From assembly GCA_000421065.1 (NCBI GenBank), contig ATWD01000001.1:806001-870000 (forward strand): a DNA stretch of 64,000 bases. The letters run 5' to 3'. The stretch is from Acidobacteriaceae bacterium TAA 166. Its GTDB lineage: Bacteria > Acidobacteriota > Terriglobia > Terriglobales > Acidobacteriaceae. This document shows positions 45,001 to 53,213 of this stretch, piece by piece; position 1 is the stretch's first letter; each line of letters opens with the position of its first letter. The notes beneath the pieces were generated by a model, which did not search any database, was not told the DNA's origin, and saw nothing but the letters and a program-made list of their open reading frames with translations. The position numbers and the translations under genes were made by a program.

Positions 45001-46536
45001 AACCCTGTTCACGGAGACGTTAAGGTATGCATGCGAGGGCTTGATCTCCGGGACCTTCGTGACCGGAGCCTTGGCACTCAGGCTCTTCGCAGCGGTATTG
45101 GCCGTCCGCGCCGCGGCCTTGGCCGTGGGGGAGGAAGAACTCTCGACAGCAGTCGTGCCGAGCCAGTTTTCAATGCGCAGATCGCCGGTGATGGAGCCTC
45201 CCTCGGGCAATCTCGCCACCATCTCCGTAAGCGCAAGCTCAGTTGGATTGATGCGCATCTGCGTGGTTGCATCGATCCCGCGCGCATCGATGGTCTCATC
45301 CCGATAGGTCGCGCCCTTCAGCTTCGCCGTGCCGACGACAAGGAACATGGCGGGGCATCCAGGCTCGATGACCGCAGGCTCTGCAGGCTTGGCCGGCTGC
45401 CTCGATCGCGGGCGAAGACGCTGCCAGAAGGGTGGCCGCTTCTCTGCCTGCGGGGTGGTGGCGATGCAGTTGCGAGCGCGCAGATCGAGATCGACGATTC
45501 CAGCCCTCAGGGCGTCCAGGCCCGTCATTGCGGCGATCTGGCTGATCTCGAGCGAACCGTTGGTCGTGCCTCTCCACTCGGGATCGGCGAAGTGCGTCAA
45601 GGTCGCCTTGGCGTGCAGCTGCGAGCTCTTGCCGGTGTGAAGATCGAACTGATTGAGGTCGAATTCGTCGCGCCCCAGCTCGGCCTCGAGATGCAGAGAG
45701 GACTGCGCCTCGGCCTCGTTCTTAAGGCGCGTGCGCAGATCTTTGAGGTCGATCGTCGCGCCGTAGCGATCGGTGTGGAAGATGTAGTGGATCTGGGCAT
45801 CGAGATCGCGCGCGGCGAGGTCGAACGGAATGGCGCTGTCGTTGATCAGAGCGACTCCGTTGGCCAGCTCCACCGTGCGTGCCCGCAGATCGAGAAGTGT
45901 GTCGGTCACGGGAGTCTTGCTGGTGCTGGGGTGCTTCGGGGTGGGTTGATTGGTATGGCCGTCCTTGTCGACGATCAGGTGAAACTGCGGATGATCGACG
46001 CGCAGGTAGTTTAGAGCGATGTGTGAGGCCAGGCCCTTGCCGATGACGCGGGAGAAGAAGTTGAGGATCTTGACGCGAACCAGAATCTTGTCGACCGAGA
46101 GATACGGAGCCTCGTTCGGCCCTTCCAGCCCATGGATCACCAGGCCATCGGCCTCGACCGCGAGATGCCACAGGTCAAAGTGGACCTGTTTCAGCTCGAC
46201 GCGACCGCCGGTCGCGTCTCCTAGGGCGGTGACGACTTCGGCCGCAACCCGATGCTCGAAGTCCGCAGTGGTAGTGTACCAGGCGAAGGTGCCAAAGAGG
46301 ACGGCGAGGAGGGCAAGGATGCCTCCCATCGTCCACAGCGTACCGCGTGTGATGCGGGATGCGATCGAGCGCTTGACCTGTCCCAGGCGCTGCTCGATCT
46401 GTTCCTTGCGCTCCTCGAGCCGCTCCTCGATCTGATCGCGGCGCTCCTGAACGCGCTCCCGGATGCGCTCCTCGAGACTCGGGCGCTCGGGGTCGGGGGG
46501 AGGCGTGGGCGGCGGAGTCTTCTGATCGTCACTCAT
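42064..46536 (-). CDS. tamB: TamB-type translocation and assembly protein
   Basis: 1490 aa AsmA/TamB-like lipid-bridge protein. An N-terminal cytoplasmic coiled coil of repeating ERxxQIEERLEERKEQIEQR heptads (about residues 20-60) is followed by one membrane helix (WTMGGILALLAVLFGTFAWY). A long periplasmic beta-taco with many repeated sheets follows, then the C-terminal TamB domain (LDFQNSYAKLAGSVDLNIRG, RIQITDGSATFANTKYQLQR, ALLALGRTQEEA). Such proteins carry phospholipids or help outer-membrane protein assembly. It is last in a BamA-like/SurA-like/TamB operon. GAGGTGG sets the start. Confidence 0.92.
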   Translation of the reverse strand: MSDDQKTPPPTPPPDPERPSLEERIRERVQERRDQIEERLEERKEQIEQRLGQVKRSIASRITRGTLWTMGGILALLAVLFGTFAWYTTTADFEHRVAAEVVTALGDATGGRVELKQVHFDLWHLAVEADGLVIHGLEGPNEAPYLSVDKILVRVKILNFFSRVIGKGLASHIALNYLRVDHPQFHLIVDKDGHTNQPTPKHPSTSKTPVTDTLLDLRARTVELANGVALINDSAIPFDLAARDLDAQIHYIFHTDRYGATIDLKDLRTRLKNEAEAQSSLHLEAELGRDEFDLNQFDLHTGKSSQLHAKATLTHFADPEWRGTTNGSLEISQIAAMTGLDALRAGIVDLDLRARNCIATTPQAEKRPPFWQRLRPRSRQPAKPAEPAVIEPGCPAMFLVVGTAKLKGATYRDETIDARGIDATTQMRINPTELALTEMVARLPEGGSITGDLRIENWLGTTAVESSSSPTAKAAARTANTAAKSLSAKAPVTKVPEIKPSHAYLNVSVNRVPLRSILDITAEHYGDLGFDTAVSGPVKVEWGGSAKNVADTVELDGDLNLAPTGTARRGIASNVPLTGAILAHYSGKNETVQIQRLSLETPQSTVQGSGILGVADGDPLTALHVDLTVRDLQEYNQLLTTIGLESEGKKGAAAIPVKLHGALHFTGTAEGVARDLDVKGHVQASNLEFAMDSTDVMLDSVVADAEYSPNTGVAVANSTILRGSAVLDAAGKIAPRRVVSRRGATSFVWDDGSLIDAHLQLADAPVPDLLEMAGQGQKIPVTGTIAANAHVTGTFGSINGSGHVSLRNGVAYGEPYESVSTDLTAQGKTIDAANLTVKLHGMQIAGNGGYDMGSQRFHGHLEGHDLLLSKFEAVKRSAADVDGRLTLVADADGTVSQPGLRANLQLNDITYSGQPVGSATVEAHSDRDKLFFTANSTAVGTRLNLQGQTMLTGDYQTQAKLTLSDFDVSRPLALFGPEGLKAQSSITGAATINGPLKTPKLLDGVAQLDNVDLHLQGIELKAAEPLRVSLNAGVATLEQVHITGQDTDMHFSGTAQLFGATDPKGGKLDVKGNGSVSVALLHTFDPDVISSGKVQFTAAAGGFVSKPSLTGKVELQHVNIALDGIPNGLSDMNGTMVFNEDSLQVQSLTGKTGGGELKLGGSLRYRNGLYADLTATGNAVRVRLYGLSATANANLKLQGTATNTLLSGSILITRFGIGPDVDFAAFAGSGGTISAPPDPNAPSNKIRLDVHVTSAPQLDFQNSYAKLAGSVDLNIRGTVADPSILGRIQITDGSATFANTKYQLQRGDIYFTNPVRIDPTIDIDATAQVENYEITVGLHGTSSNLKPTYRSEPPLSQADVFALLALGRTQEEAQIYEAQQVAAGTDPTTSALLGGALNATVGSRVQKLFGVGSVKIDPAFVGTLGNSSARITIQEQISKQVTATFATNVNTSAQQLIQVQYDLTHNSSIVVTRDESGVFSIVYKLRRRYR

Positions 46537-46552
46537 AAGGCCACCTCGCCGC

Positions 46553-47320
46553 TCATGGAGCCACCTCTCCCGGCCGCATAATCCACACGCTGCCCTGGGC
46601 GCGCAACGACTGCAGCCAGTCACGCATCAGGTCACCCACACGCTGCTGCAGCAATACCTCCTCGATGCGTGGGGAGATGGTTTCAAGCTTCGGGGGCGCG
46701 ATCTTCTGCCTGGCGTACTCCGGTAGCATGGTCTTCTCGTAGTAGTCCTTGATCTCGCTGTCGTCGATATGGATGCCGCTGCGGAAGCGTACCTCGATCA
46801 GCTTGAGCAGCTCCATGCGCTTGCGCCAGCGGTCGCGAAACTCCTGCGCGGTGAAACCATTCGCGGCGAGGTACTTCTCCCAGCCGGCATCGGTCTCGCA
46901 GTGATACTGCTGCCGGCAGACGGGAATATCCGTGCGAAGGGTAAGCATCTGTTTATTCAACTCATCGTCGGTCACGGCGATCTGATCTGCCTCGATCGTC
47001 GCCTGCTGCAAGATCAAGGTGCGATCGATCAGACGCTGCACGGCACGATCGCGCGAGAACTCCGATGGGGTGCCGCGATAGGGCTGGATGTTTTCGAACC
47101 GGCGCTCCTCGTCGACGTCGCTCTCGAGAATGACGTCGGCATTGACCACAGCGACGATTCCATCGAGGACGACCCCCTTCTCCCTGGGAGGGACCTGCAC
47201 AATCGGAACCGTGGGGGGCGGCGTGGCCTTCTGCTGCGCTCCCGCAGACATCGCAAGAGACAGAGACACAAAGGCTCCTGCGAACCAACGCCTTGCCGGA
47301 ATGGGAAGCGCGCTCTGCAT
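46553..47320 (-). CDS. SurA N-terminal-type periplasmic chaperone
   Basis: 255 aa. Signal peptide ending MSAGAQQ, then a SurA_N-like helical domain: LDGIVAVVNADVILESDVDEE, RAVQRLIDRTLILQQA, VTDDELNKQM, FTAQEFRDRWRKRMELLKLI. There is no rotamase (parvulin) domain, so it is probably a pure chaperone for outer-membrane proteins. It starts 2 nt after the BamA-like stop and ends 16 nt before tamB, which supports a joint role in outer-membrane assembly. Confidence 0.85.
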   Translation of the reverse strand: MQSALPIPARRWFAGAFVSLSLAMSAGAQQKATPPPTVPIVQVPPREKGVVLDGIVAVVNADVILESDVDEERRFENIQPYRGTPSEFSRDRAVQRLIDRTLILQQATIEADQIAVTDDELNKQMLTLRTDIPVCRQQYHCETDAGWEKYLAANGFTAQEFRDRWRKRMELLKLIEVRFRSGIHIDDSEIKDYYEKTMLPEYARQKIAPPKLETISPRIEEVLLQQRVGDLMRDWLQSLRAQGSVWIMRPGEVAP

Positions 47321-47322
47321 GC

Positions 47323-50300
47323 TTAGAAGCTCTGACCGATGCTGAAGAAGAAGTTGAAGTGATCGCCAACCCCGACGTAGGGAGGCCTACCGCTATAGTC
47401 GTTGATCACCGGATAGATGGGTGGATTAAGGTTATAGCTGAAGTCGAAACGAACTGGGCCGACCGGCGTTCCATAACGCGCTCCGATCCCGAGCGCATGG
47501 GAGAAGTAGTTGAAGTCGCAGTGGCCCACGGTGCCCGAGACATCACGGCACGTCCCGCGATTGGGCTGACGAAAGTTCAGGAAGCTGGGGAACATATCTT
47601 TGGCGTTCTGGAAGACGTTGCCCATGTCGTGGAAGAGCACGAAGCTGACGCTTTCTCCGACGTAAGGAAGCGTAGGCGGTGGAAGACGAAGCTCGAGGGT
47701 GTTGACGAAGGCAGCTGAACCTCCGACCGGATAGCCGGTCTGAAGGTCGCGGGGACCGGCGGCGTTGATGCCGAATCCGCGATGCGAGGTAGCGCCGCCG
47801 GCGTAGAGCCGCTCGGGCAGAGGCACGGGATTGCAGGTGGGATTCGTTGTCAGCAGATCGCCCTGGCAGATCTCGGTGCCTGCATTGGGATTCGGGCCGG
47901 AGGAACGCTCGTACCCGATGCGCGTATTTCTCGCTAGCACATAACGCTTATGCAGCCTGTAGTAGGTCGAGTTGGTTCCATCGAGCTTCCAGAAGTCGGC
48001 TTGCGAGCCAAACTTGGAGGAGGCATAAAAGGCCTGCAGCGAAGAGTAGGTTCCGCGGTTGGCATCGAGCGGCGTCGGCTGGCGTGTGTCGTGAAACCAG
48101 GTAAGCCCCGGGCCGCCGACGCGCACCGGCTGCGAGAGCTGGGGGATCAGGTCAGGCGCGATACGCAGGCTGTTGGGATCGACCTGCACGCGACGATAGA
48201 GAAACTCGTAGATGAAGGTGTCGGTGCGTCTCCATTTCTCGGTAACGCGAAAGCTTCCTTGAAGCCGGGAGGAGGCGAAGGTGGTGATGTCCTGAATGTT
48301 GGTGTACCCTCCCGAGACGGAGGTGGAGAAATTCTTCGACCCGAAGGAGTTTGGGCTCTGATAGGTCAGGACGGCAATCTGCTCGAGCAGGCCATAGGTT
48401 GTGTGCAGAGTGATCGAGTCCTGCGTGCCGCGGAAGTTGATGCGCGAGACGTCGAGCGAGACGCGAGGACTGACTCCACCTCGGCCCTCAGGTGAGTATG
48501 CGTTCGGGTTGCCGATGTTCGTCTGGATCGTTCCTCCAGGATTGCCGGTCTGGGCCTCGAAGCCGACGCCGTAGGTCACATTCCAGCGCTTGGCCTCCGT
48601 CGTCTGCACCAGCACGTTCTTCCTCGGGGCGTCTCCGGTGGGATTCTGCACCGCCGTCACCACCTCGTTGAAGAGCGCCAGGTTGTAGAGATTACGCTGC
48701 GTCTCGAGAAGAGCCGTCTGATCCAACGGGTCGCCCGGATGCACCAACACCTGACTCTGGACCACCTTCGGACGGGTGAATCCTAGTCCGGACAGCAGAA
48801 CATGATTGACAAAGACCTGCTGCCCTTCAGAGACAACGAGCGACACATCGCTCCGGTCGGCAGCATCCGTTTTGCGCAGCTGGAGATCCACCTTCGCCTG
48901 GTCGAAGCCATGGCTCAGGTAGTACGTGAGCACGGCATCGCGATCGCCGGCGAGGGTGGCCAGCGAGAACGGCTGCCCCTCCTGCGAGTTCAGCAAGGTC
49001 CTTACATCCTCGAGACGAGTCTTGTCGACCCCTGCGATATCGACCGTTCCAAACTTCTTCTGCGGACCCTCTTCGATGTTGTAGACGACTGAGATCCCCT
49101 CTTCCTTCTTTTTGGGAGCACTGGGATGCTCATCGGTGTCCTTTGCGTCCGTCATAATCTTCACCTTGTCGAACCCGTTAGCCCGGTAGAGCGCCTGCAT
49201 AGCAGCGACATCGCTTGCCACCAGGCCAGGACTGTAGCGGCCGCTGCGTTGATAGGCATCGGCCTTCTTGACCTGCATGCGCTCGCGAAGAATATCTTCG
49301 GAGAAGTATTTGTTCCCCTTCAGCGTGACCGAGACGACCTTGTGCTTGATGCCTCGGTCCACGGTAAAGACCACGCGCTCATGGGGGGTATTCTCTCCAA
49401 TCAGCCTAACCTTGACGTCCGCATCGAAGTATCCCTGCTGCTGCACGAAGTCGCGGATATTATGCATGCCCTCGTTCAGAAGATCGTTGTCGATCGTTCC
49501 CTCTTCAAAGATCGGCACCAGCAGGTGCAGACGGCTCTTCGAGACCTTGATTCCCTCGACCAGCACCTTGACGACGGGGCCCTGGTTCACGTTGAAGCCA
49601 TAGTCCACCTGGCGACGGGAATCGTTGTAATCCTGCTTCTGTACGCTGACCGTCGCCTCCAGACGGTCTTTTTTCTGATACTGGGAGCGAAGGCGGGTGA
49701 GGGCATTGCTGGTGGTATCGCGACTGACCTTGCTTCCCTGCTTCAGCTTTCCCTTCTTCCTAAACTCATCCACGGTCATGCCCAGGTCCGCACTATCCAC
49801 CGTCACGTTGCCGACGCGGGCCTGAACTCCCACAGCCACGTCATACTCCACGTTGACCTGGCTGTTCGGTTTGTCAATGGTTGTACCGGCATAGATCTTC
49901 GGCTCGTAGTAGCCGTTCGCGCGCAGAACCTCGCGAATCCCGTCGGTGCCGTCGGCAACGGAGGTGTCGGTATAGGGTCGACCGGGGTTGAGCTTGGTCG
50001 CATACTCCAGCAGTGAGCTCAACTGATCGCTCTTCACCCCGCCGATCGTCACGCGGCCCACATAGTATCGCGGCGTGCCGGAGAAGATCAGGACCATCCC
50101 TCCCTCTTCCTTCTCGCCCCGCACCTTGATGTCGCGGTAGCGGCCGCTGTTGAACAGGCGGCGGGTGCTGTCGCGAACCTTCTGCGGATCGAGCGGCGTG
50201 CCCTCTTTTTGTTCAAGCTCGCTGGGCAGCGTATCTCCGGGATCGAAGGTCACGCCCTCAAATTCGATGCGATTGACGCGCAGCCCCTTCCACTCCCACA

Positions 50301-50556
50301 CCGAGGTGCTGAGCCCGGGACCGGTGGAGACGGTCGTATCGTTGCGCTGGGATCTCTGTCCCCTTCGGCGCAGACGCGAGGCCTGCGGAGTGACCGGCGG
50401 TCGAGTCGGCTCTCCTGCCCGGGGAACGGTCTGGTCCGTAGTCTGGCCGGAGGAGGGAGTCGCCGCCGGGATGGACTGGGCCGGATTCGAAGGGTCCGTC
50501 TGCGCCCAGGCATCCCCGCTTAGCGCGATCCACAGAAACAGAGCGGCGAGGAGCAT
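47323..50556 (-). CDS. BamA/TamA (Omp85) family outer-membrane assembly protein
   Basis: 1077 aa, longer than E. coli BamA (810). Signal peptide MLLAALFLWIALSGDAWAQ, a Pro/Arg-rich linker, then about six POTRA-like units (for example VNRIEFEGVTFDPGDTLPSE, YYVGRVTIGGVKSDQL, KVLVEGIKVSKSRL, VVSVTLKGNKYFSEDIL, KFGTVDIAGVDKTRLED, VFVNHVLLSGLGFTRPKVV). The C-terminal 16-strand barrel includes GGATSHRGFGINAAGPRD, the lid-loop RGF motif, and ends in Phe. Being with a SurA-like protein and TamB, it may serve as TamA rather than as the main BamA. GGGGAGGAGG sets the start at 50556. Confidence 0.9.
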   Translation of the reverse strand: MLLAALFLWIALSGDAWAQTDPSNPAQSIPAATPSSGQTTDQTVPRAGEPTRPPVTPQASRLRRRGQRSQRNDTTVSTGPGLSTSVWEWKGLRVNRIEFEGVTFDPGDTLPSELEQKEGTPLDPQKVRDSTRRLFNSGRYRDIKVRGEKEEGGMVLIFSGTPRYYVGRVTIGGVKSDQLSSLLEYATKLNPGRPYTDTSVADGTDGIREVLRANGYYEPKIYAGTTIDKPNSQVNVEYDVAVGVQARVGNVTVDSADLGMTVDEFRKKGKLKQGSKVSRDTTSNALTRLRSQYQKKDRLEATVSVQKQDYNDSRRQVDYGFNVNQGPVVKVLVEGIKVSKSRLHLLVPIFEEGTIDNDLLNEGMHNIRDFVQQQGYFDADVKVRLIGENTPHERVVFTVDRGIKHKVVSVTLKGNKYFSEDILRERMQVKKADAYQRSGRYSPGLVASDVAAMQALYRANGFDKVKIMTDAKDTDEHPSAPKKKEEGISVVYNIEEGPQKKFGTVDIAGVDKTRLEDVRTLLNSQEGQPFSLATLAGDRDAVLTYYLSHGFDQAKVDLQLRKTDAADRSDVSLVVSEGQQVFVNHVLLSGLGFTRPKVVQSQVLVHPGDPLDQTALLETQRNLYNLALFNEVVTAVQNPTGDAPRKNVLVQTTEAKRWNVTYGVGFEAQTGNPGGTIQTNIGNPNAYSPEGRGGVSPRVSLDVSRINFRGTQDSITLHTTYGLLEQIAVLTYQSPNSFGSKNFSTSVSGGYTNIQDITTFASSRLQGSFRVTEKWRRTDTFIYEFLYRRVQVDPNSLRIAPDLIPQLSQPVRVGGPGLTWFHDTRQPTPLDANRGTYSSLQAFYASSKFGSQADFWKLDGTNSTYYRLHKRYVLARNTRIGYERSSGPNPNAGTEICQGDLLTTNPTCNPVPLPERLYAGGATSHRGFGINAAGPRDLQTGYPVGGSAAFVNTLELRLPPPTLPYVGESVSFVLFHDMGNVFQNAKDMFPSFLNFRQPNRGTCRDVSGTVGHCDFNYFSHALGIGARYGTPVGPVRFDFSYNLNPPIYPVINDYSGRPPYVGVGDHFNFFFSIGQSF

Positions 50557-50778
50557 CTTCGGCCTCCTCCCCACGCGGCTTCTTTTCCCTCGATCTCTTC
50601 CTTGCTGACCCAAAAAACACCTTTCCTCTTCGTGCCGCCTGCGTCTATCCGGCGCTTGTCCTTGAGCAAGTTGGATGCTTGCCGACCAGTCCCTTGCATC
50701 CTCTCATTCGTCGTGCAGGGAGGGCATTCCTTATACTACGAAACAGCAGCGTCCGCCGGGACACGGAAAGCCAGACCC

Positions 50779-51870
50779 ATGCAGCACACTTCGCTCGATC
50801 CATCACCGACCGCCTTCCCCTCGATCGACGACCGGGAACGTTACTCCAGGCAGATCCTCTTCCCCGGCATCGGCGAGGAGGGCCAGCGCCGTCTCCGGGA
50901 GGCGCATGTGGGCATCGTCGGCTGCGGAGCCACCGGTGCCGCCGCCGCCTCTCTGCTCGCCCGCGCGGGCGTCGGAACCCTCACCCTGATCGATCGCGAC
51001 TTCGTCGAGCCCTCGAACCTGCAGCGCCAGGTTCTCTTCGACGAGAGCGATGCCCTCGAAGCCCTTCCCAAGGCGGAGGCCGCACGGCGCAAGATCGCCC
51101 AGTTCAATTCAGGCGTTCAGGTGCGCTCCCACGTCTCCGACCTCGTCCCCGAAAACATCGCCGCTTTGCTGGGAGACGCTCCCCTGATCCTCGACGCCAC
51201 CGACAACTTCGAGACGCGCTACCTCATCAACGACTTTGCCGTCGAGCAGGGCAGGCCCTGGATCTATGCCGCCGCCATCGGCGCCTATGCAGCCACCATG
51301 AACATCCTGCCCCGCCCGGCGTCGGGCGCCGATGCTGCCTGGGAGCCGACCGCGTGCCTCGCATGTCTCTTTCCCAAGCCACCCTCGGGGCCGGTCGAGA
51401 CCTGCGACACCTCGGGCATCCTTTCGACCGCAGTTAATCTCGCAGCCTCGCTCCAGGTAACCGAGACGCTGAAGTTTCTCACCGGCCAACCCGAGCGCAT
51501 GCGTCGCTCCCTGATCTCTTTCGACCTCTGGACCTCCGAGCGCTCGGAGATCGGCGCGGCGAAGCCACGGACCGGCTGCACCGTCTGCGGCCAGCGCAGC
51601 TTTACGCATCTTGAAGGAGCCGACCGGCCCCACATCACGCTCTGCGGAAGGAACTCCGTGCAGATTCACGAGCATCACCGTCCGGTCGACTTCGCCGCCA
51701 TGCGCGATCGTCTCACCCCTCATGGGCAGGTCCGATTCAACAATCTTTTGCTGCGGTTCGAGCGCGCTCCCCACACCCTCACGCTCTTTGCTGACGGCCG
51801 TGCCATCATCCAGGGAACGACCGACGTAACTGTCGCCCGGTCCCTCTATGCGCGCTTTATTGGGAACTAA
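50779..51870 (+). CDS. ThiF/MoeB/HesA family adenylyltransferase
   Basis: 363 aa E1-like enzyme that adenylates the C-terminus of a ubiquitin-like sulfur carrier. RYSRQILFPGIGEEGQRRL, ATP-loop GIVGCGATGAAAASLLARAG, the DRDFVEPSNLQRQVLF arch, DATDNFETRYLIND, catalytic Cys in GPVETCDTSGIL, and Zn-binding CLAC plus CTVC pairs. The C-terminal ~60 residues resemble a small carrier-like (ThiS/MoaD) or rhodanese-free tail ending VARSLYARFIGN. No ThiS or MoaD gene is adjacent, so thiamine and molybdopterin roles cannot be separated. Confidence 0.88.
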   Translation: MQHTSLDPSPTAFPSIDDRERYSRQILFPGIGEEGQRRLREAHVGIVGCGATGAAAASLLARAGVGTLTLIDRDFVEPSNLQRQVLFDESDALEALPKAEAARRKIAQFNSGVQVRSHVSDLVPENIAALLGDAPLILDATDNFETRYLINDFAVEQGRPWIYAAAIGAYAATMNILPRPASGADAAWEPTACLACLFPKPPSGPVETCDTSGILSTAVNLAASLQVTETLKFLTGQPERMRRSLISFDLWTSERSEIGAAKPRTGCTVCGQRSFTHLEGADRPHITLCGRNSVQIHEHHRPVDFAAMRDRLTPHGQVRFNNLLLRFERAPHTLTLFADGRAIIQGTTDVTVARSLYARFIGN

Positions 51871-52024
51871 GGGGCAGCTCTCTTCGGCAGCGCAACACGC
51901 AACCTTTTTTGAAACGGCGAACTCCTATGGAAAATAAGCAACCCACTCGTCTGTCCCTTCCCCCCAGACTTAAAACAGGCGTAATCAATCATTTGAAGAT
52001 ATCAACACAACCCGGAGCTAATGT

Positions 52025-52684
52025 ATGGAAGTCCAAGGTCTACAAATGACAGAAGCCAAGACCGCCCCGGGGCTTTTCAAACGAAATCCCCCCATTGCAG
52101 GAGAGGCAGAGGCTATCGAACGCGCCAAGGCAGGGGACGCCGAAGCCTTCTCGAAGCTCTACGCTTTGCACAAACGCCGCGTGTATACCCTTTGCCTCCG
52201 CATGCTCGGCAATGTCTCCGAAGCCGAGGACATGACCCAGGAGGCCTTCCTGCATCTCTTCCGGAAGATCGGCAGCTTTCGCGGCGAGAGCGCCTTTTCC
52301 ACCTGGTTGCACCGGCTTACCGTTAACCTCGTGTTGATGCACCTTCGCAAGAAGGGACTGCAGCTGGTCTCTCTCGAAGAGACCATCAATCCCTCGGAAG
52401 AAGATTCGCCGAAGCGCGACTTCGGCAGCCGCGATACGCAATTGGCCGGATCGGTCGATCGCGTTGCTCTCGAGCGCGCCGTCGCCTCTCTTCCTCCCGG
52501 CTATCGCATGGTCTTCGTCCTGCACGACGTAGAAGGTTTTGAGCATAATGAGATCGCGGTCATGCTTGAGTGTTCGACCGGCAACAGCAAATCCCAGCTC
52601 CACAAGGCTCGTCTGAAGCTGCGGGAGCTCCTCCGTCAGGCGGAGGCAACACCTCAGGCCGACCTGAAGGAAGCGGCTCTATGA
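52025..52684 (+). CDS. ECF-type RNA polymerase sigma factor (RpoE-like)
   Basis: 219 aa. Region 2 (about residues 40-105): [39 protein letters not shown], and [20 protein letters not shown]. Region 4 (about 150-205): [33 protein letters not shown] and [23 protein letters not shown] lies 7 nt before ATG 52025; 52046 is another candidate. Its stop overlaps the anti-sigma start by ATGA, so the two products are made together in fixed ratio. Confidence 0.93.
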   Translation: MEVQGLQMTEAKTAPGLFKRNPPIAGEAEAIERAKAGDAEAFSKLYALHKRRVYTLCLRMLGNVSEAEDMTQEAFLHLFRKIGSFRGESAFSTWLHRLTVNLVLMHLRKKGLQLVSLEETINPSEEDSPKRDFGSRDTQLAGSVDRVALERAVASLPPGYRMVFVLHDVEGFEHNEIAVMLECSTGNSKSQLHKARLKLRELLRQAEATPQADLKEAAL

Positions 52685-52971
52685 CCTTGAAAGATTCCAA
52701 TCGTCCGAATTCCGTGTCTTGCGCCGAATTTCAGGAGCAGCTCCCCGATCTATTCGCGGCGGGAGCCACCGGCCATATTGAAGATTCCGAGCTGGCCGGG
52801 CATCTGAAGACCTGCGAAAACTGTTCCGCCCTGATTCGCGATCTCGAGTACATAGCGGAACAGGCCAAACAGCTTCTTCAACCCCAGGAGCCCAGCGATA
52901 ACGTCTGGAAAAAGATCCAGGAAGGCTTGGCCACCGACACCAGCTACGCCGCCAAATCACACAAAGAGTAG
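52681..52971 (+). CDS. Zinc-binding (ZAS-like) anti-sigma factor
   Basis: 96 aa. The putative zinc site is CAEFQEQL followed by [11 protein letters not shown] (H-x3-C-x2-C), typical of anti-sigma domains that hold ECF sigma factors. There is no membrane helix, so the protein is cytoplasmic and may respond to redox or another soluble cue. Translationally coupled to the sigma factor by ATGA. Confidence 0.85.
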   Translation: MTLKDSNRPNSVSCAEFQEQLPDLFAAGATGHIEDSELAGHLKTCENCSALIRDLEYIAEQAKQLLQPQEPSDNVWKKIQEGLATDTSYAAKSHKE

Positions 52972-52980
52972 TTTTTTAAG

Positions 52981-53009
52981 TTGCCTCCCGAATGCCTTGG
53001 GTGTATCTT
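52981..53009 (+). promoter_or_regulatory. Predicted promoter of the aroK leader transcript
   Basis: TTGCCT (52981-52986), 17-nt spacer, TATCTT (53004-53009). The expected start point is about 53016, within 1-3 nt of the leader-peptide ATGs at 53015 and 53019. Confidence 0.5.
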
Positions 53010-53018
53010 CATATATGT

Positions 53019-53117
53019 ATGAACAGCAGCAACATCCACTCCGGCCGATTTACCTACTGCTTCTGGTATCCGTCTGCGGCCGGCGGAGCTCTCGCATGCA
53101 TCTCTGAAAAACCCTAA
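53019..53117 (+). CDS. Aromatic leader peptide upstream of aroK
   Basis: A 32-codon frame reading MNSSNIHSGR, then FTYCFWYPS, then AAGGALACISEKP and TAA. Five aromatic residues (Phe, Tyr, Phe, Trp, Tyr) occur within seven codons (53049-53069), all three aromatic amino acids made from chorismate. It ends 29 nt before an intrinsic terminator, and aroK follows. This is the classic layout of transcription attenuation as in pheA or trp leaders. There is no Shine-Dalgarno, and the predicted transcription start is at the ATG, so it may be leaderless. The overlapping ATG at 53015 gives a peptide without the aromatic cluster. Confidence 0.62.
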   Translation: MNSSNIHSGRFTYCFWYPSAAGGALACISEKP

Positions 53118-53146
53118 AGAACTTCAGAGTCATCGAACTTTTCCGA

Positions 53147-53173
53147 GCCGCGACCCAAAAGGTCGCGGCTTTT
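53147..53173 (+). terminator. Attenuator terminator before aroK
   Basis: GCCGCGACC-CAAAA-GGTCGCGGC, a 9-bp perfect stem, then TTTT. GCGG-AG-CTC at 53083-53091 could pair with GAGCCGC at 53145-53151 as an antiterminator. A CTCTGAA/TTCAGAG hairpin (53102-53129) encloses the leader stop codon. Confidence 0.82.
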
Positions 53174-53213
53174 GCATTGATGCCAGATCATAATGAAGAC
53201 ACCGGAGAATGAA

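Noticed and set aside
44128..46014. 628-codon plus-strand frame opposite tamB
   Set aside because: Antisense to a continuous TamB reading frame; length is explained by high GC content.
53015..53107. Overlapping frame from ATG 53015 upstream of aroK
   Set aside because: It lacks the aromatic cluster (it reads LLLLVS over those bases). The 53019 frame fits attenuation of aroK better, although the two cannot be separated by start signals alone.
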